Below, piece by piece: positions 43,671 to 52,624 of a stretch of DNA of 64,000 nucleotides. The translations under genes and the position numbers were made by a program. The notes under the pieces were generated by a model. The model saw nothing but the letters and a program-made list of their open reading frames with translations. It was not told the origin of the DNA and did not search any database. Where the stretch lies: assembly GCF_006438915.1 (NCBI RefSeq), contig NZ_RCZE01000001.1, positions 234,325-298,324 of the forward strand, written 5' to 3'. Origin of the DNA: Pseudomonas arsenicoxydans. Lineage in GTDB: Bacteria > Pseudomonadota > Gammaproteobacteria > Pseudomonadales > Pseudomonadaceae. Numbering within the stretch: the stretch's first letter is position 1; every line of letters begins with the position of its first letter.

Positions 43671-44810
43671 ATGAGCCAACAACCTTTCCTGCCGTTCTCC
43701 AAACCCACCATCGATGAAGCGACGATTGCCGCGGTGGGCGACGTATTGCGCTCGGGCTGGATTACCAGCGGCCCCAAGGTCCAGGCCTTTGAACAACAAC
43801 TCTCGGAATTTTTTGGCGGGCGCTCGGTGCTCACCTTCAATTCCGGCACCTGCACCATGGAAATCGCCCTGCGCATTGCCGGAGTCGGACCGGGCGATGA
43901 AGTGATCACCACACCCATTTCGTGGGTGGCCACCGCCAACGTCATTCTGGAAGTCGGCGCCACCCCGGTGTTTGCCGACATCGATCCGGTCACCCGCAAC
44001 ATCGACCTGGCTCAGCTCGAAGCCGCCATCACCCCGCGCACCAAAGCGATCCTGCCGGTTTTCCTCGCCGGACTGCCGGTGGACATGACACGCCTTTACG
44101 CACTGGCGGAGAAATACAACCTGCGGGTGCTGGAAGACGCGGCCCAGGCGCTGGGCTCAAGCTGGAACGGCCAGCGCATCGGTTCGACCGGCGATTTCGT
44201 GTCCTTCAGTTTTCAGGCGAACAAGAACGTCACCTCCTCAGAGGGTGGTTGCCTGGTGTTGAACAACGATGAGGAAGTGCGACTGGCGCAGAAGTACCGT
44301 TTGCAGGGCGTGACCCGCAGCGGTTTCGATGGCCTGGATGTCGATGTGCTGGGCGGCAAGTTCAACATGACCGACGTCGCGGCGGCCATCGGCCTTGGGC
44401 AATTTGCGCACATCGAAGCCATCACGGCCCATCGCCGTGAACTGGCCAGGCACTATTTCGCGTGTTTTGGTGAGGATTTCGAAGCGCAGTACGGGGCTCA
44501 ACTGCCCCCGGCGGATTTCGAGAACAGCAACTGGCATTTGTTCCAGCTGGTGTTGCCGGAGCGCGGGGATGGCCTACCGGCACGGGCGACTTTCATGGAG
44601 CAGATGCAGGCGTTGGGCGTCGGTATCGGCTATCACTATCCGCCGATTCACTTGCTGAGCCTTTACCGCGAGCGCGGTTTCAAGGAGGGCATGTTCCCGG
44701 TCGCCGAGCGGGTCGGCCGCCTGATTGTCTCGTTGCCGATGTTTACGGCGATGAGCAAAGCGGATGTCGAGCGTTCGGTGGCAGCGGTCAAAGCGGTTCT
44801 GAAGCCTTAA
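43671..44810 (+). CDS. DegT/DnrJ/EryC1/StrS-family aminotransferase
   Basis: A 379-residue PLP-dependent sugar-type aminotransferase, most like ArnB. ATG 43671 opens MSQQPFLPFSKPTIDEATIAAV, the usual start (an ATG at 43644 is possible). Seen: LTFNSGTCTMEIALRIAGVGPGDEVITTPISWVATANVI, DAAQALGS with the PLP Asp, PLP Lys in SFQANKNVTSSEGG, and GFDGLDVDVLGGKFNMTDVAAAIGL. Family members act on nucleotide-linked keto sugars. No other sugar-nucleotide gene is near, so the substrate is open. It sits between gcvP and gcvH on the opposite strand. Confidence 0.9.
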   Translation: MSQQPFLPFSKPTIDEATIAAVGDVLRSGWITSGPKVQAFEQQLSEFFGGRSVLTFNSGTCTMEIALRIAGVGPGDEVITTPISWVATANVILEVGATPVFADIDPVTRNIDLAQLEAAITPRTKAILPVFLAGLPVDMTRLYALAEKYNLRVLEDAAQALGSSWNGQRIGSTGDFVSFSFQANKNVTSSEGGCLVLNNDEEVRLAQKYRLQGVTRSGFDGLDVDVLGGKFNMTDVAAAIGLGQFAHIEAITAHRRELARHYFACFGEDFEAQYGAQLPPADFENSNWHLFQLVLPERGDGLPARATFMEQMQALGVGIGYHYPPIHLLSLYRERGFKEGMFPVAERVGRLIVSLPMFTAMSKADVERSVAAVKAVLKP

Positions 44811-44814
44811 ACAC

Positions 44815-44990
44815 CTGTGGGGGCGAGCCTTTGTGGCGAGGGGGCTTGTCGGAACGCCGCATCGCCCCGTTCGGCTGCGAAGCAGTCGTAAACCCTGCGT
44901 GCCGGCTGAGATGCCGGAAATGCTGGGGCTGCTTCGCAACCCAACGGGGGCAAGCCCCCTCCCCTCACCACAAAAGCTCGCTCCCACATT
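44815..44990. repeat. Composite palindromic repeat block
   Basis: A mosaic of GGCGAGGG-type arms (44831-44850, 44941-44974) and remnants of TGTGGGAGC-type ends (44815-44826, 44978-44990), with an inner GCCGGCTGAGATGCCGG stretch. It lies between convergent aminotransferase and gcvH genes. It looks like one repeat inserted next to or within another. Confidence 0.8.
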
Positions 44991-45009
44991 GGATTTTGCA
45001 GGGCGAGGA

Positions 45010-45393
45010 TTACTCGCCGATCGCAGCCTTGTAGCCGGCCGCGTCGAGCAGTTTTTCCAGGTCAGCGGTGTTGCTTGGCTTAAGCTTGAAGATCCATGCG
45101 CCGTACGGGTCGGTGTTGAGCAGTTCCGGATTGGCGCTCAGTTCTTCGTTGATCGCAATCACTTCACCGGCAATCGGGGAGTAGATGTCGGAGGCGGCTT
45201 TCACCGATTCAACAACGCCAGCCTGATCTTCAGCAGCAAACGTGTTGCCCACTTCAGTCAGTTCAACGAACACCACATCACCCAGCGCTTCCTGCGCGTG
45301 ATCGCTAATGCCCACGGTGACGGTGCCGTCGGCTTCCAGGCGGGCCCATTCGTGACTTTCGGCAAAACGCAGGTCGGCAGGAATATCGCTCAT
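45010..45393 (-). CDS. gcvH: Glycine cleavage H protein GcvH
   Basis: A 127-residue lipoyl carrier shuttling the aminomethyl group between GcvP, GcvT and the L protein. The lipoyl-attachment site [11 protein letters not shown] has Lys65. GAGGA precedes ATG 45393; the open frame is 37 codons longer but overlaps gcvT and lacks a site. It follows gcvT by 50 bases. Confidence 0.97.
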   Translation of the reverse strand: MSDIPADLRFAESHEWARLEADGTVTVGISDHAQEALGDVVFVELTEVGNTFAAEDQAGVVESVKAASDIYSPIAGEVIAINEELSANPELLNTDPYGAWIFKLKPSNTADLEKLLDAAGYKAAIGE

Positions 45394-45443
45394 GTTCTGT
45401 GTCCTCAAGAAAAATGTCAGCGGTTGTAGTCCGCCAAAAAAGG

Positions 45444-46526
45444 TTAGATCAAGGTTTTGCCATGGCGTACGAAGGTCGGCTTGACCACTCGGACCGGGTA
45501 CCACTTGCCACGGATTTCCACTTCTGCGCGGTCGGCAGTTGCCATCGGCACGCGCGCCAGTGCTATCGACTTGCTAAGCGTAGGAGAGAAACTACCACTG
45601 GTGATCTCCCCTTCGCCAACATTGGCGATGCGGACCACTTGATGAGCGCGCAAAACCCCTCGCTCCTCAAGGACCAGCCCCACCAGTTTGTGCTGTACGC
45701 CACCGGCCCGTTCGGCTTCCAGGGCGGCGCGCCCGATGAACTGGCGAGAGGCCGGTTCCCAGGCAATGCTCCAGGCCATATTGGACGCCAGTGGCGATAC
45801 ATCTTGATGAATGTCCTGACCGTACAGGTTCATGCCGGCTTCGACCCGCAAGGTATCCCGCGCCCCCAGGCCAATGGGGGAAATGCCCGCGCCGACCAGA
45901 TCGTTGAAAAACCCTGGGGCTTGATCAGCCGGCAGAACGATTTCCAGACCATCCTCGCCGGTATAACCGGTACGGGCGATGAACCAGTCGCCTTCTGGCT
46001 GGCCTTCGAATGGCTTGAGCAGCTGGATCAGGTTGCTGCGGGCCTGGGAGACCAGTTCGCAGATTTTTTGACGGGCATGAGGGCCTTGAATGGCCAGCAT
46101 CGCCAGCTCTGAACGCTCGTTGAGCTGCACATCGAAACCATCGAGGTGAGCCTGCATCCAGGCGAGGTCTTGATTGCGGGTGGAGGCGTTGACCACCAAG
46201 CGATAACCGTCGTCGAGGCGATAGACGATCATGTCGTCGACGATGCCGCCGCGCTCATTGAGCATGGTGCTGTACAAGGCACGGCCGGGGCTGTGCAGGC
46301 GTTCGACATCATTGGCCAGCAAATGCTGGAGCCAGGCCTTGGCCTGGGGGCCGCTGACATCGATCACGGTCATGTGGGATACATCGAAAACCCCGCAATC
46401 GCGGCGCACCTGATGGTGTTCCTCGACCTGCGAGCCGTAATGCAGAGGCATATCCCAACCGCCAAAATCGACCATCTTCGCGCCGAGGGCGAGATGAAGG
46501 TCATACAGAGGCGTACGCTGTCCCAT
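45444..46526 (-). CDS. gcvT: Aminomethyltransferase (T protein) GcvT
   Basis: A 360-residue tetrahydrofolate-dependent enzyme that releases ammonia from the aminomethyl-lipoyl group and makes 5,10-methylene-THF. Seen: [52 protein letters not shown] with the catalytic Asp in the DVSHM motif, and [16 protein letters not shown] precedes the ATG. First gene of the gcvTH unit. I looked for a glycine riboswitch in the 156-base leader and saw no match. Confidence 0.97.
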   Translation of the reverse strand: MGQRTPLYDLHLALGAKMVDFGGWDMPLHYGSQVEEHHQVRRDCGVFDVSHMTVIDVSGPQAKAWLQHLLANDVERLHSPGRALYSTMLNERGGIVDDMIVYRLDDGYRLVVNASTRNQDLAWMQAHLDGFDVQLNERSELAMLAIQGPHARQKICELVSQARSNLIQLLKPFEGQPEGDWFIARTGYTGEDGLEIVLPADQAPGFFNDLVGAGISPIGLGARDTLRVEAGMNLYGQDIHQDVSPLASNMAWSIAWEPASRQFIGRAALEAERAGGVQHKLVGLVLEERGVLRAHQVVRIANVGEGEITSGSFSPTLSKSIALARVPMATADRAEVEIRGKWYPVRVVKPTFVRHGKTLI

Positions 46527-46682
46527 GGGTTTCTCCTTCCGGGCGTGGCGAAGGTGCGGGCAGGTGCTGCACGGGGTGAAAACCTTAAAGTAGAAGGCTT
46601 TCAGCCGATTTCAGCTACCGGGTCTGTCAGACGGACCGCACCGAATGCCGCGCATTGTAGCCGCAAGGTGTAGGACTGGCAC

Positions 46683-48299
46683 CTAGCTGTTTCGATGCGC
46701 CGAACGTCGAATCAATCCGATGACCGGTAACAGGCCGACCAAAACCAGCGTCAGTGCCGGTAAAGACGCCCTCGCCCACTCTCCTTCGCTGGTCATTTCA
46801 AAGATCCGCACGGCCAGCGTGTCCCAGCCAAACGGGCGCATCAGCAGGGTCGCGGGCATTTCCTTAAGCACATCGACGAACACCAGCAACGCGGCGCTCA
46901 ACGTGCCCGGCAACAACAACGGCAGATACACCTTGAAAAACAGTCGTGGCCCACTGACGCCAAGGCTACGCGCTGCTTCGGGCAAAGATGGCCGTATACG
47001 CGCCAGGCTGCTTTCCAGTGGCCCGTATGCCACCGCGATGAAACGCACCAGATAGGCCAGCAATAACGCCGACAGGCTGCCCAGCAGCAAGGGCTTGCCG
47101 GCCCCGCCGAGCCAGCCGGACAACGGGATTACCAGCTCGCGATCGAGGTAACTGAAGGCCAGCATGATCGAGACCGCCAATACCGAACCCGGCAAGGCGT
47201 AGCCGAGGTTGGCCAGGCCGATGCCGGCGCGGATCGTTCCGGTCGGTGCCAAGCGCCGGGCAAACGCCAGCACCAGGGCAACGCTGACCGTGATCAATGC
47301 CGCCATGCCGCCGAGGTACAAGGTGTGAAGAATCAGGCCGGTGTAACGCTCATCCACATCTAAGCGCCCGCGCTGCCAGAACCACACCAGCAGTTGCAGC
47401 ATCGGGATGACGAACGCACAGGCGAACACCAGGCCGCACCAGCTCATCGCCGCCAGCGCCTTGAAACCCCGCAAGTGATACAGCGCCTTGACCCGCGGCC
47501 GTTCGTTGCTCGCCCGGTTGGCCCCGCGCGCACGACGTTCGCCGTACAGCACGACCATCACCACCAAGAGCAACAGGCTGGCCAGTTGGGCGGCGGTGGA
47601 AAGGCTGAAGAACCCGTACCAGGTTTTGTAGATCGCGGTGGTGAACGTGTCGAAGTTGAACACCGACACTGCGCCGAAATCCGCCAGGGTTTCCATCAGT
47701 GCCAACGCCACCCCCGCGCCAATGGCCGGGCGCGCCATCGGCAAGGCCACCCGCCAGAATGCCTGCCACGGGGATTGGCCGAGCACCCGGGCCGCTTCCA
47801 TCAGGCCTTTGCCCTGAGCGAGGAACGCCGTGCGGGCCAGCAAATAGACGTAGGGATAGAAAACCAGCACCAGCACGATAATGACCCCGCCGGTGGAACG
47901 CACGCGCGGCAACCTCAGGCCGGTGCCAAACCACTCGCGCATCAGGGTTTGCACGGGGCCGGCGAAATCCAGCAGGCCGACGAAGACAAACGCCAGCACG
48001 TAGGCCGGAATCGCGAATGGCAGCATCAGCGCCCAGTCCAACCAGCGCCGGCCGGGGAACTCACAGAGGCTGGTGAGCCACGCAAGGCTGACACCCAGCA
48101 GGGTGACGCCAACCCCTACGCCGAGTATCAGGGTCAGGGTGTTGCCCAAAAGGCGCGGCATCTGGGTGTCCCAGAGGTGGGACCAGATCTGTTGATCGAT
48201 GGTTTGCCAGGACAGCAGTAAAACACTGAGGGGCAGCAGGACCAGCGCAGCGATGGCGAAGACCAGGGGATACCAGCGGCGTTGGGCGGGGTGGGCCAC
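46683..48299 (-). CDS. Iron(III) ABC transporter permease, fused double domain
   Basis: A 538-residue FbpB/SfuB/HitB-type permease with about 12 membrane segments in two tandem permease domains (EAA loops at LMEAARVLGQSPWQAFWRVALP and SLPEAARSLGVSGPRLFFKVYLP). It moves Fe(III) delivered by the binding protein encoded upstream. The frame begins with GTG at 48299, no strong ribosome site. The binding-protein gene is on the same strand, 209 bases upstream across a GGCGAGGG repeat. No ATPase gene is adjacent. Confidence 0.92.
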   Translation of the reverse strand: MAHPAQRRWYPLVFAIAALVLLPLSVLLLSWQTIDQQIWSHLWDTQMPRLLGNTLTLILGVGVGVTLLGVSLAWLTSLCEFPGRRWLDWALMLPFAIPAYVLAFVFVGLLDFAGPVQTLMREWFGTGLRLPRVRSTGGVIIVLVLVFYPYVYLLARTAFLAQGKGLMEAARVLGQSPWQAFWRVALPMARPAIGAGVALALMETLADFGAVSVFNFDTFTTAIYKTWYGFFSLSTAAQLASLLLLVVMVVLYGERRARGANRASNERPRVKALYHLRGFKALAAMSWCGLVFACAFVIPMLQLLVWFWQRGRLDVDERYTGLILHTLYLGGMAALITVSVALVLAFARRLAPTGTIRAGIGLANLGYALPGSVLAVSIMLAFSYLDRELVIPLSGWLGGAGKPLLLGSLSALLLAYLVRFIAVAYGPLESSLARIRPSLPEAARSLGVSGPRLFFKVYLPLLLPGTLSAALLVFVDVLKEMPATLLMRPFGWDTLAVRIFEMTSEGEWARASLPALTLVLVGLLPVIGLIRRSAHRNS

Positions 48300-48352
48300 G
48301 GGGGTTCTCTAGAAAATGTTGGGCCAACTCAAACCTGCAGTCAGCTCCATTT

Positions 48353-48481
48353 TGTGGCGAGGGAGCTTGCTCCCGCTCGGGTGCGAAGCAGCCGCAGAGG
48401 TTATCAGATCATCTCTGTCATGCGTGTCTGACACCGTTAGGGCTGCTTCGCAGCCCAGCGGGAGCAAGCTCCCTCGCCACA
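48353..48481. repeat. GGCGAGGG-type palindrome within the iron-transport pair
   Basis: Arms TGTGGCGAGGGAGCTTGCTC at 48353 and its complement ending 48481, plus inner GGCTGCTTCGCAGCC-type symmetry. Its interior differs from the copies at 32725 and 37121. It separates the binding-protein gene from its permease gene. Confidence 0.92.
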
Positions 48482-48508
48482 GGTACGTCACTCGCCACAA
48501 AGACAGTG

Positions 48509-49510
48509 TCAGTTCCAGCCAGCGCGATCCATCATGCGGATCGCTTCGGCCTGACGCTTGCCAGCCACTTCCACCGGCAGGGTATCGGCCACGAACTTGC
48601 CCCACGCCGCCACTTCCTCCGATGGCGCTACCGTGGGGTTGGCCGGGAATTCCTGGTTCACGTCAGCAAAGATTTTCTGCGCTTCAGGGGTGGTCATCCA
48701 TTCCACCAGCGCCTTGGCCGCTTCCGGGTGCGGTGCGTGTTTGGTCAGGCCTATACCCGACAGGTTGACGTGTACACCGCGGTCAGCCTGGTTCGGCCAG
48801 AACAGTTTCACACCCAGGTCAGGCTTCTGCTTGTGCAGGCGACCGTAGTAATACGTGTTGACGATACCGACATCACATTGCCCCGCATTGATCGCCTCCA
48901 GCACCGCGACATCATCCGAGAACACGTCGGTGGACAGGTTGCTCACCCAGCCCTTAAGGATGTTCTCGGTTTTTTCGGCGCCGTGGACTTCGATCATCGT
49001 GGCGGTCAGGGACTGGTTGTAAACCTTCTTCGCCGTGCGCAGGCACAGGCGCCCTTCCCAGTTCTTGTCAGCCAGTGCTTCGTAGGTAGTCAGTTCGCCC
49101 GGCTTCACGCGATCCGTGGAGTAAGCGATGGTCCGCGCCCGCAGGCTCAGGCCGGTCCAGGCATGGGAGGCAGCGCGGTATTGCAGCGGAATATTGGTGT
49201 CGATCACTTTGGAGGTGAACGGTTGCAGGATGTCCATTTGCTCGGCCTGCCAGAGGTTTCCGGCATCGACCGTCAGCAGCAGGTCGGCAGTGGCGTTCTC
49301 GCCCTCGGCCTTGATGCGCTGCATCAGCGGCGCTTCCTTGTCGGTGATGAACTTCACCTTCACCCCGGTCTTGGCGGTGTAGGCGTCGAAGACCGGTTTG
49401 ATCAGCTCGTCGATGCGCGAGGAGTAAACCACCACCTCGTCAGCGGCCTGGGCGGCGGTGCTGCCAATCAGGGACAGGGCGAGTGCGGTCAGTAGACGCT
49501 TCGGCAACAT
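48509..49510 (-). CDS. Iron(III)-binding periplasmic protein
   Basis: A 333-residue FbpA/HitA-type binding protein with a signal peptide (about residues 1-22, ending AAQA). Iron ligands are visible: the conserved double Tyr in VNTYYYGRL and an N-terminal YSSRIDEL region. Delivers Fe(III) to the permease encoded next. A Fur-like box lies about 30-50 bases upstream of the ATG. Confidence 0.92.
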   Translation of the reverse strand: MLPKRLLTALALSLIGSTAAQAADEVVVYSSRIDELIKPVFDAYTAKTGVKVKFITDKEAPLMQRIKAEGENATADLLLTVDAGNLWQAEQMDILQPFTSKVIDTNIPLQYRAASHAWTGLSLRARTIAYSTDRVKPGELTTYEALADKNWEGRLCLRTAKKVYNQSLTATMIEVHGAEKTENILKGWVSNLSTDVFSDDVAVLEAINAGQCDVGIVNTYYYGRLHKQKPDLGVKLFWPNQADRGVHVNLSGIGLTKHAPHPEAAKALVEWMTTPEAQKIFADVNQEFPANPTVAPSEEVAAWGKFVADTLPVEVAGKRQAEAIRMMDRAGWN

Positions 49511-49540
49511 GGGAGCGATCTCTCGATTGAAAAAGTGAGG

Positions 49541-49559
49541 GCAAATGATAAGGACTCAC
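49541..49559. promoter_or_regulatory. Candidate Fur box
   Basis: GCAAATGATAAGGACTCAC matches 12 of 19 positions of the classical GATAATGATAATCATTATC consensus, and lies 31-49 bases upstream of the iron-binding protein gene, where a Fur site is expected. Confidence 0.6.
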
Positions 49560-49639
49560 ATTTAGCTTCTCAATCGATCAGTTCGCGGAGGAGTTACCAG
49601 ATGTTGCATCGCCCGAAATCTACGGTGACTGAACTGCCG

Positions 49640-49708
49640 CCTTCGCGAGCAAGCCCGCTCCCACATTTGAAATGCATTCCAATGTGGGAGCGGGCTTGCT
49701 CGCGAAGG
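49640..49708. repeat. REPIN palindrome, short loop
   Basis: Arms 49640-49667 and 49681-49708 with CCCACA ends inward and a 13-base loop. It lies after the ubiquinone hydroxylase stop and upstream of the iron transporter promoter. Confidence 0.9.
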
Positions 49709-49731
49709 GGCCGTCAGCCGCGACGAAAATG

Positions 49732-50955
49732 TCAGGCCTTGGCCAGCGCCGGCAAATCCCCGGTCAACCCCAGCGCCTCACGCACAAACAACGCCTTGGC
49801 CTCGGGCATCTGCTCAACCATCTTCAACCCGGCATTGCGCAGCCAACGCACCGGCAGCGGGTCAGCCTGGAACAACCGCTCAAACCCTTCCATCGCCGCC
49901 ATCAGCGCCAGGTTGTGCGGCATGCGTCGACGCTCGTAACGGCTCAGCACTTTGACATCCGCCAAGCGCTCACCCCGCTCAAACGCTTGCAACAGCACTT
50001 CGGCCAACACGGCCGCATCGAGGAAACCAAGGTTCACACCCTGCCCCGCCAGCGGGTGAATGGTGTGCGCCGCGTCGCCGATCAATGCCAGGCCTTCGGC
50101 CACATAACGCTTGGCGTGACGCTGACGCAGCGGCACGCACAAACGCGGATCGGCGCTGAGCACAGTGCCGAGGCGGCCTTCAAAGGCGCGTTCCAGCTCG
50201 CGGCAGAAGCCGTCGTCGTTCAGCGCCATCAGGCGTTCGGCTTCACTCGGCGTAGTCGACCAGACAATCGAACACCAATCCTGCTGACCATCACGCTCCA
50301 GCGGCAAAAATGCCAGCGGACCGTTGTCGGTAAAGCGCTGCCAAGCGGTCATTTGGTGCACGTTGGAGCTGCGCACACTGGTGACAATCGCGTGGTGCAT
50401 GTAGTCCCACTCGCGCGTCGCCATGCCGGTCAGGCGCCGAACGGCCGAGTTGGCGCCGTCCGCCGCAATCACCAACGGGGCGCGCAAGGTGCGGCCGTCG
50501 GCCAGGGTCAGCAGCCAGTCATCACCCGAACGGCGCATCTGTTCCAGACGCGCATTGGCCAGCATCCCGAGGTCGCAGTCGTGCAAACGGTCGAGCAAGG
50601 CGTCCTGAACCACACGGTTTTCGACGATGTGCCCCAGCACGTCGGCATGCACGCTGGCGGCCGAGAAGTGGATCTGCCCGGTGCCGCTGCCATCCCAGAC
50701 GTGCATGTCGGTGTAAGGACTGCTGCGTCGCTTGGCGATGCCGTCCCACACGCCCAGGCGTTTGAGGATGCGCTGGCTGGCGGCCGACAAGGCACTCACC
50801 CGCGGCTCGAACGGTGCCTGGCCATCGAAAGGTTTGACGCTCAGGGGGCTGCCGTCCAGCAACAGGACTTCCAGCCCGCTGTCCTGCAACGCCAGCGCCA
50901 AGGCGCTGCCGACCATTCCGGCCCCGACAATCAGCAGATCTGCGCGCATGTCCAT
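49732..50955 (-). CDS. Ubiquinone-biosynthesis FAD monooxygenase (UbiI/UbiF-type)
   Basis: A 407-residue UbiH/COQ6-family FAD hydroxylase. Seen: the dinucleotide motif DLLIVGAGMVGSALALAL, VIAADGANSAVRRLTG, and the second FAD motif LALIGDAAHTIHPLAGQGVNLG. It adds a hydroxyl group to the ubiquinone ring precursor; whether C5 (UbiI) or another position cannot be told from sequence alone. It is the last gene of a minus-strand set pepP-ubiH-DUF4442-this gene, 3 bases after the DUF4442 stop. Confidence 0.88.
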   Translation of the reverse strand: MDMRADLLIVGAGMVGSALALALQDSGLEVLLLDGSPLSVKPFDGQAPFEPRVSALSAASQRILKRLGVWDGIAKRRSSPYTDMHVWDGSGTGQIHFSAASVHADVLGHIVENRVVQDALLDRLHDCDLGMLANARLEQMRRSGDDWLLTLADGRTLRAPLVIAADGANSAVRRLTGMATREWDYMHHAIVTSVRSSNVHQMTAWQRFTDNGPLAFLPLERDGQQDWCSIVWSTTPSEAERLMALNDDGFCRELERAFEGRLGTVLSADPRLCVPLRQRHAKRYVAEGLALIGDAAHTIHPLAGQGVNLGFLDAAVLAEVLLQAFERGERLADVKVLSRYERRRMPHNLALMAAMEGFERLFQADPLPVRWLRNAGLKMVEQMPEAKALFVREALGLTGDLPALAKA

Positions 50956-50958
50956 GCT

Positions 50959-51444
50959 TTAAGCCTGTCTCGCTTGCGGCTTGAGCCGCACGTAAAGGGT
51001 TTTTTCGACCCGCGCCACCAAGGTGCCGGCGCCGTCGTGAATATCGACCTGCAATTGCGGCAGGTACTTTTCGCCATCGGCCGTTTGCCGACGGATCTCG
51101 TCAAGCAAGGTCTCGTCGATGCGGAAGCTGGCGAACACCGGGCCTTTGCCCGGCGAAATGAAATCGATGTCGGCGGCTTTGTCCCAGACGATGTAACGGT
51201 GCCCGAGGTTTTCCATCAGCATCAGCATGTAGAACGGGTCGACCATCGAATACAGGCTGCCACCAAACTGGGTGCCCACGTAATTGCGGTTGTACCAGCT
51301 CAAGCCCATGGACACCGTGATGTCGCGAAAGTCATCGCTGATGTGTCGCACCCGAACCCCGGCGCCAACGTACGGCGGGTAAAAGGACATGAACCAACGC
51401 ATCAACCGCGCTTTGCCGAACCTGCTCGTCAGCCACTTAAGCAT
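50959..51444 (-). CDS. DUF4442 hot-dog fold protein
   Basis: A 161-residue protein with the PaaI/YiiD-like hot-dog layout (SWYNRNYVGTQFGGSLYSMVDPFYMLMLMENLG, DKAADIDFISPGKGPVFASF). Such folds are often thioesterases, but no activity is shown for DUF4442. Its start overlaps the end of ubiH by 8 bases and it is sandwiched between two ubiquinone hydroxylase genes, so a role in that pathway or in membrane lipid metabolism is possible. Confidence 0.85.
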   Translation of the reverse strand: MLKWLTSRFGKARLMRWFMSFYPPYVGAGVRVRHISDDFRDITVSMGLSWYNRNYVGTQFGGSLYSMVDPFYMLMLMENLGHRYIVWDKAADIDFISPGKGPVFASFRIDETLLDEIRRQTADGEKYLPQLQVDIHDGAGTLVARVEKTLYVRLKPQARQA

Positions 51445-52624
51445 CGGGGCGTGTACCCAGACCCATGGCCTGCCGGGCGAACCAGCGCTTGGCTGGCGGC
51501 AGCAGATCGAGACCGAGCAGGCCGAGATTGCGACCCAGCGACACCAGCGGCTGAGTGCTGCCGAACAACCGGGTGACCTGATCGGAGAAGCCTACGGTCA
51601 GGTTTTGATCCAGACGTTGCCGCTCGCGGTAGGCCTGCAAGGTGGCGAAGTCGCCCGGCCCGTTCTCGCTGGCCAACAAGGCCTGCGCCAACGCTTGCGC
51701 ATCGCGCAGCGACAGGTTGAAACCCTGGCCGGCAATCGGGTGCAGGCTGTGAGCCGCGTTGCCGAGGATCGCCAGATGCGGACGCACCTGCTCTTCGGCT
51801 TCGATCAGTGTCAGCGGGTAAAGATGTCGCGCGCCGACCTGCTTCAACGTGCCGAGGCGGTAACCGAACACACCCTGCAATTCGCTGAGAAAGCTCTTTT
51901 CATCCAGTGCGGCCAGTCGCTGCGCGTCCATACCCAGACGGGTCCAGACCAAGGCGCAGCGGTTTTCTGGCAGCGGCAACAGGGCCATCGGGCCGTCGTC
52001 GGTGAATCGCTCGAACGCCATGCCGTTGTGCGCTTCGCTCGGGGTGATGTTGGCGATCAGCGCGCTCTGGTTGTACGGACGCGTCTTGATGCCGATCCCC
52101 AGTTGCTCGCGCAGGCCCGAACGGCCGCCATCAGCGAGCACCGCTAGGTCGCATTCCAGGGTGGTTTCGTCATTGAGTGTCAGGCGGTAGCCATCGGTCA
52201 ACGGCTCCATGCGCGTGACTTCCGCCGGGCAACGCCAGGTGATCACGTCCTTGTCCAGACCTTGCCAGAGGCATTGGCCGAGCCAGGCGTTTTCCACCAC
52301 ATAGCCTAGCGCCGGAACGCCTTCTTCCATCGCGGACAAGCGCGCGGTGGAAAACCGTCCACGGTCGGAGACATGAATCTGCTTGATCGGCTCCGCGCGG
52401 CGGGAGATGTCCTGCCACACGCCCAACCGTTGATAAATCTGTTTGGCGCCATAGGACAGCGCCGAAGAGCGGGCGTCGTAGCTCGGCTGATAGGTATCGC
52501 CAGGAGCGAAGGGCTCTATCAGGACGATCTTCCAGCCGCGCGCTTTAGCCCCGGCCTGCAACGCCAAGGCGAGACTGGCGCCGACCAGGCCGCCACCGAT
52601 GATTGCCAGATTGACCCGGCTCAT
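51437..52624 (-). CDS. ubiH: 2-octaprenyl-6-methoxyphenol hydroxylase UbiH
   Basis: A 395-residue FAD monooxygenase of ubiquinone synthesis, paralogue of the gene at 49732. FAD motifs LAIIGGGLVGASLALAL, AVLADGGRSGLREQLG and LAILGNAAHSLHPIAGQGFNLSLRD. The start overlaps the pepP stop by 4 bases (ATGA). Placement right after pepP is the usual ubiH position in gammaproteobacteria. Confidence 0.92.
   Translation of the reverse strand: MSRVNLAIIGGGLVGASLALALQAGAKARGWKIVLIEPFAPGDTYQPSYDARSSALSYGAKQIYQRLGVWQDISRRAEPIKQIHVSDRGRFSTARLSAMEEGVPALGYVVENAWLGQCLWQGLDKDVITWRCPAEVTRMEPLTDGYRLTLNDETTLECDLAVLADGGRSGLREQLGIGIKTRPYNQSALIANITPSEAHNGMAFERFTDDGPMALLPLPENRCALVWTRLGMDAQRLAALDEKSFLSELQGVFGYRLGTLKQVGARHLYPLTLIEAEEQVRPHLAILGNAAHSLHPIAGQGFNLSLRDAQALAQALLASENGPGDFATLQAYRERQRLDQNLTVGFSDQVTRLFGSTQPLVSLGRNLGLLGLDLLPPAKRWFARQAMGLGTRPDA

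Noticed and set aside
46527-46682. Possible glycine riboswitch upstream of gcvT
   Set aside because: I looked for the conserved aptamer cores and saw none.
49672-51576. 634-codon plus-strand frame across the ubiquinone genes
   Set aside because: Runs through a REPIN and antisense to two conserved FAD enzymes; no start site or domain.
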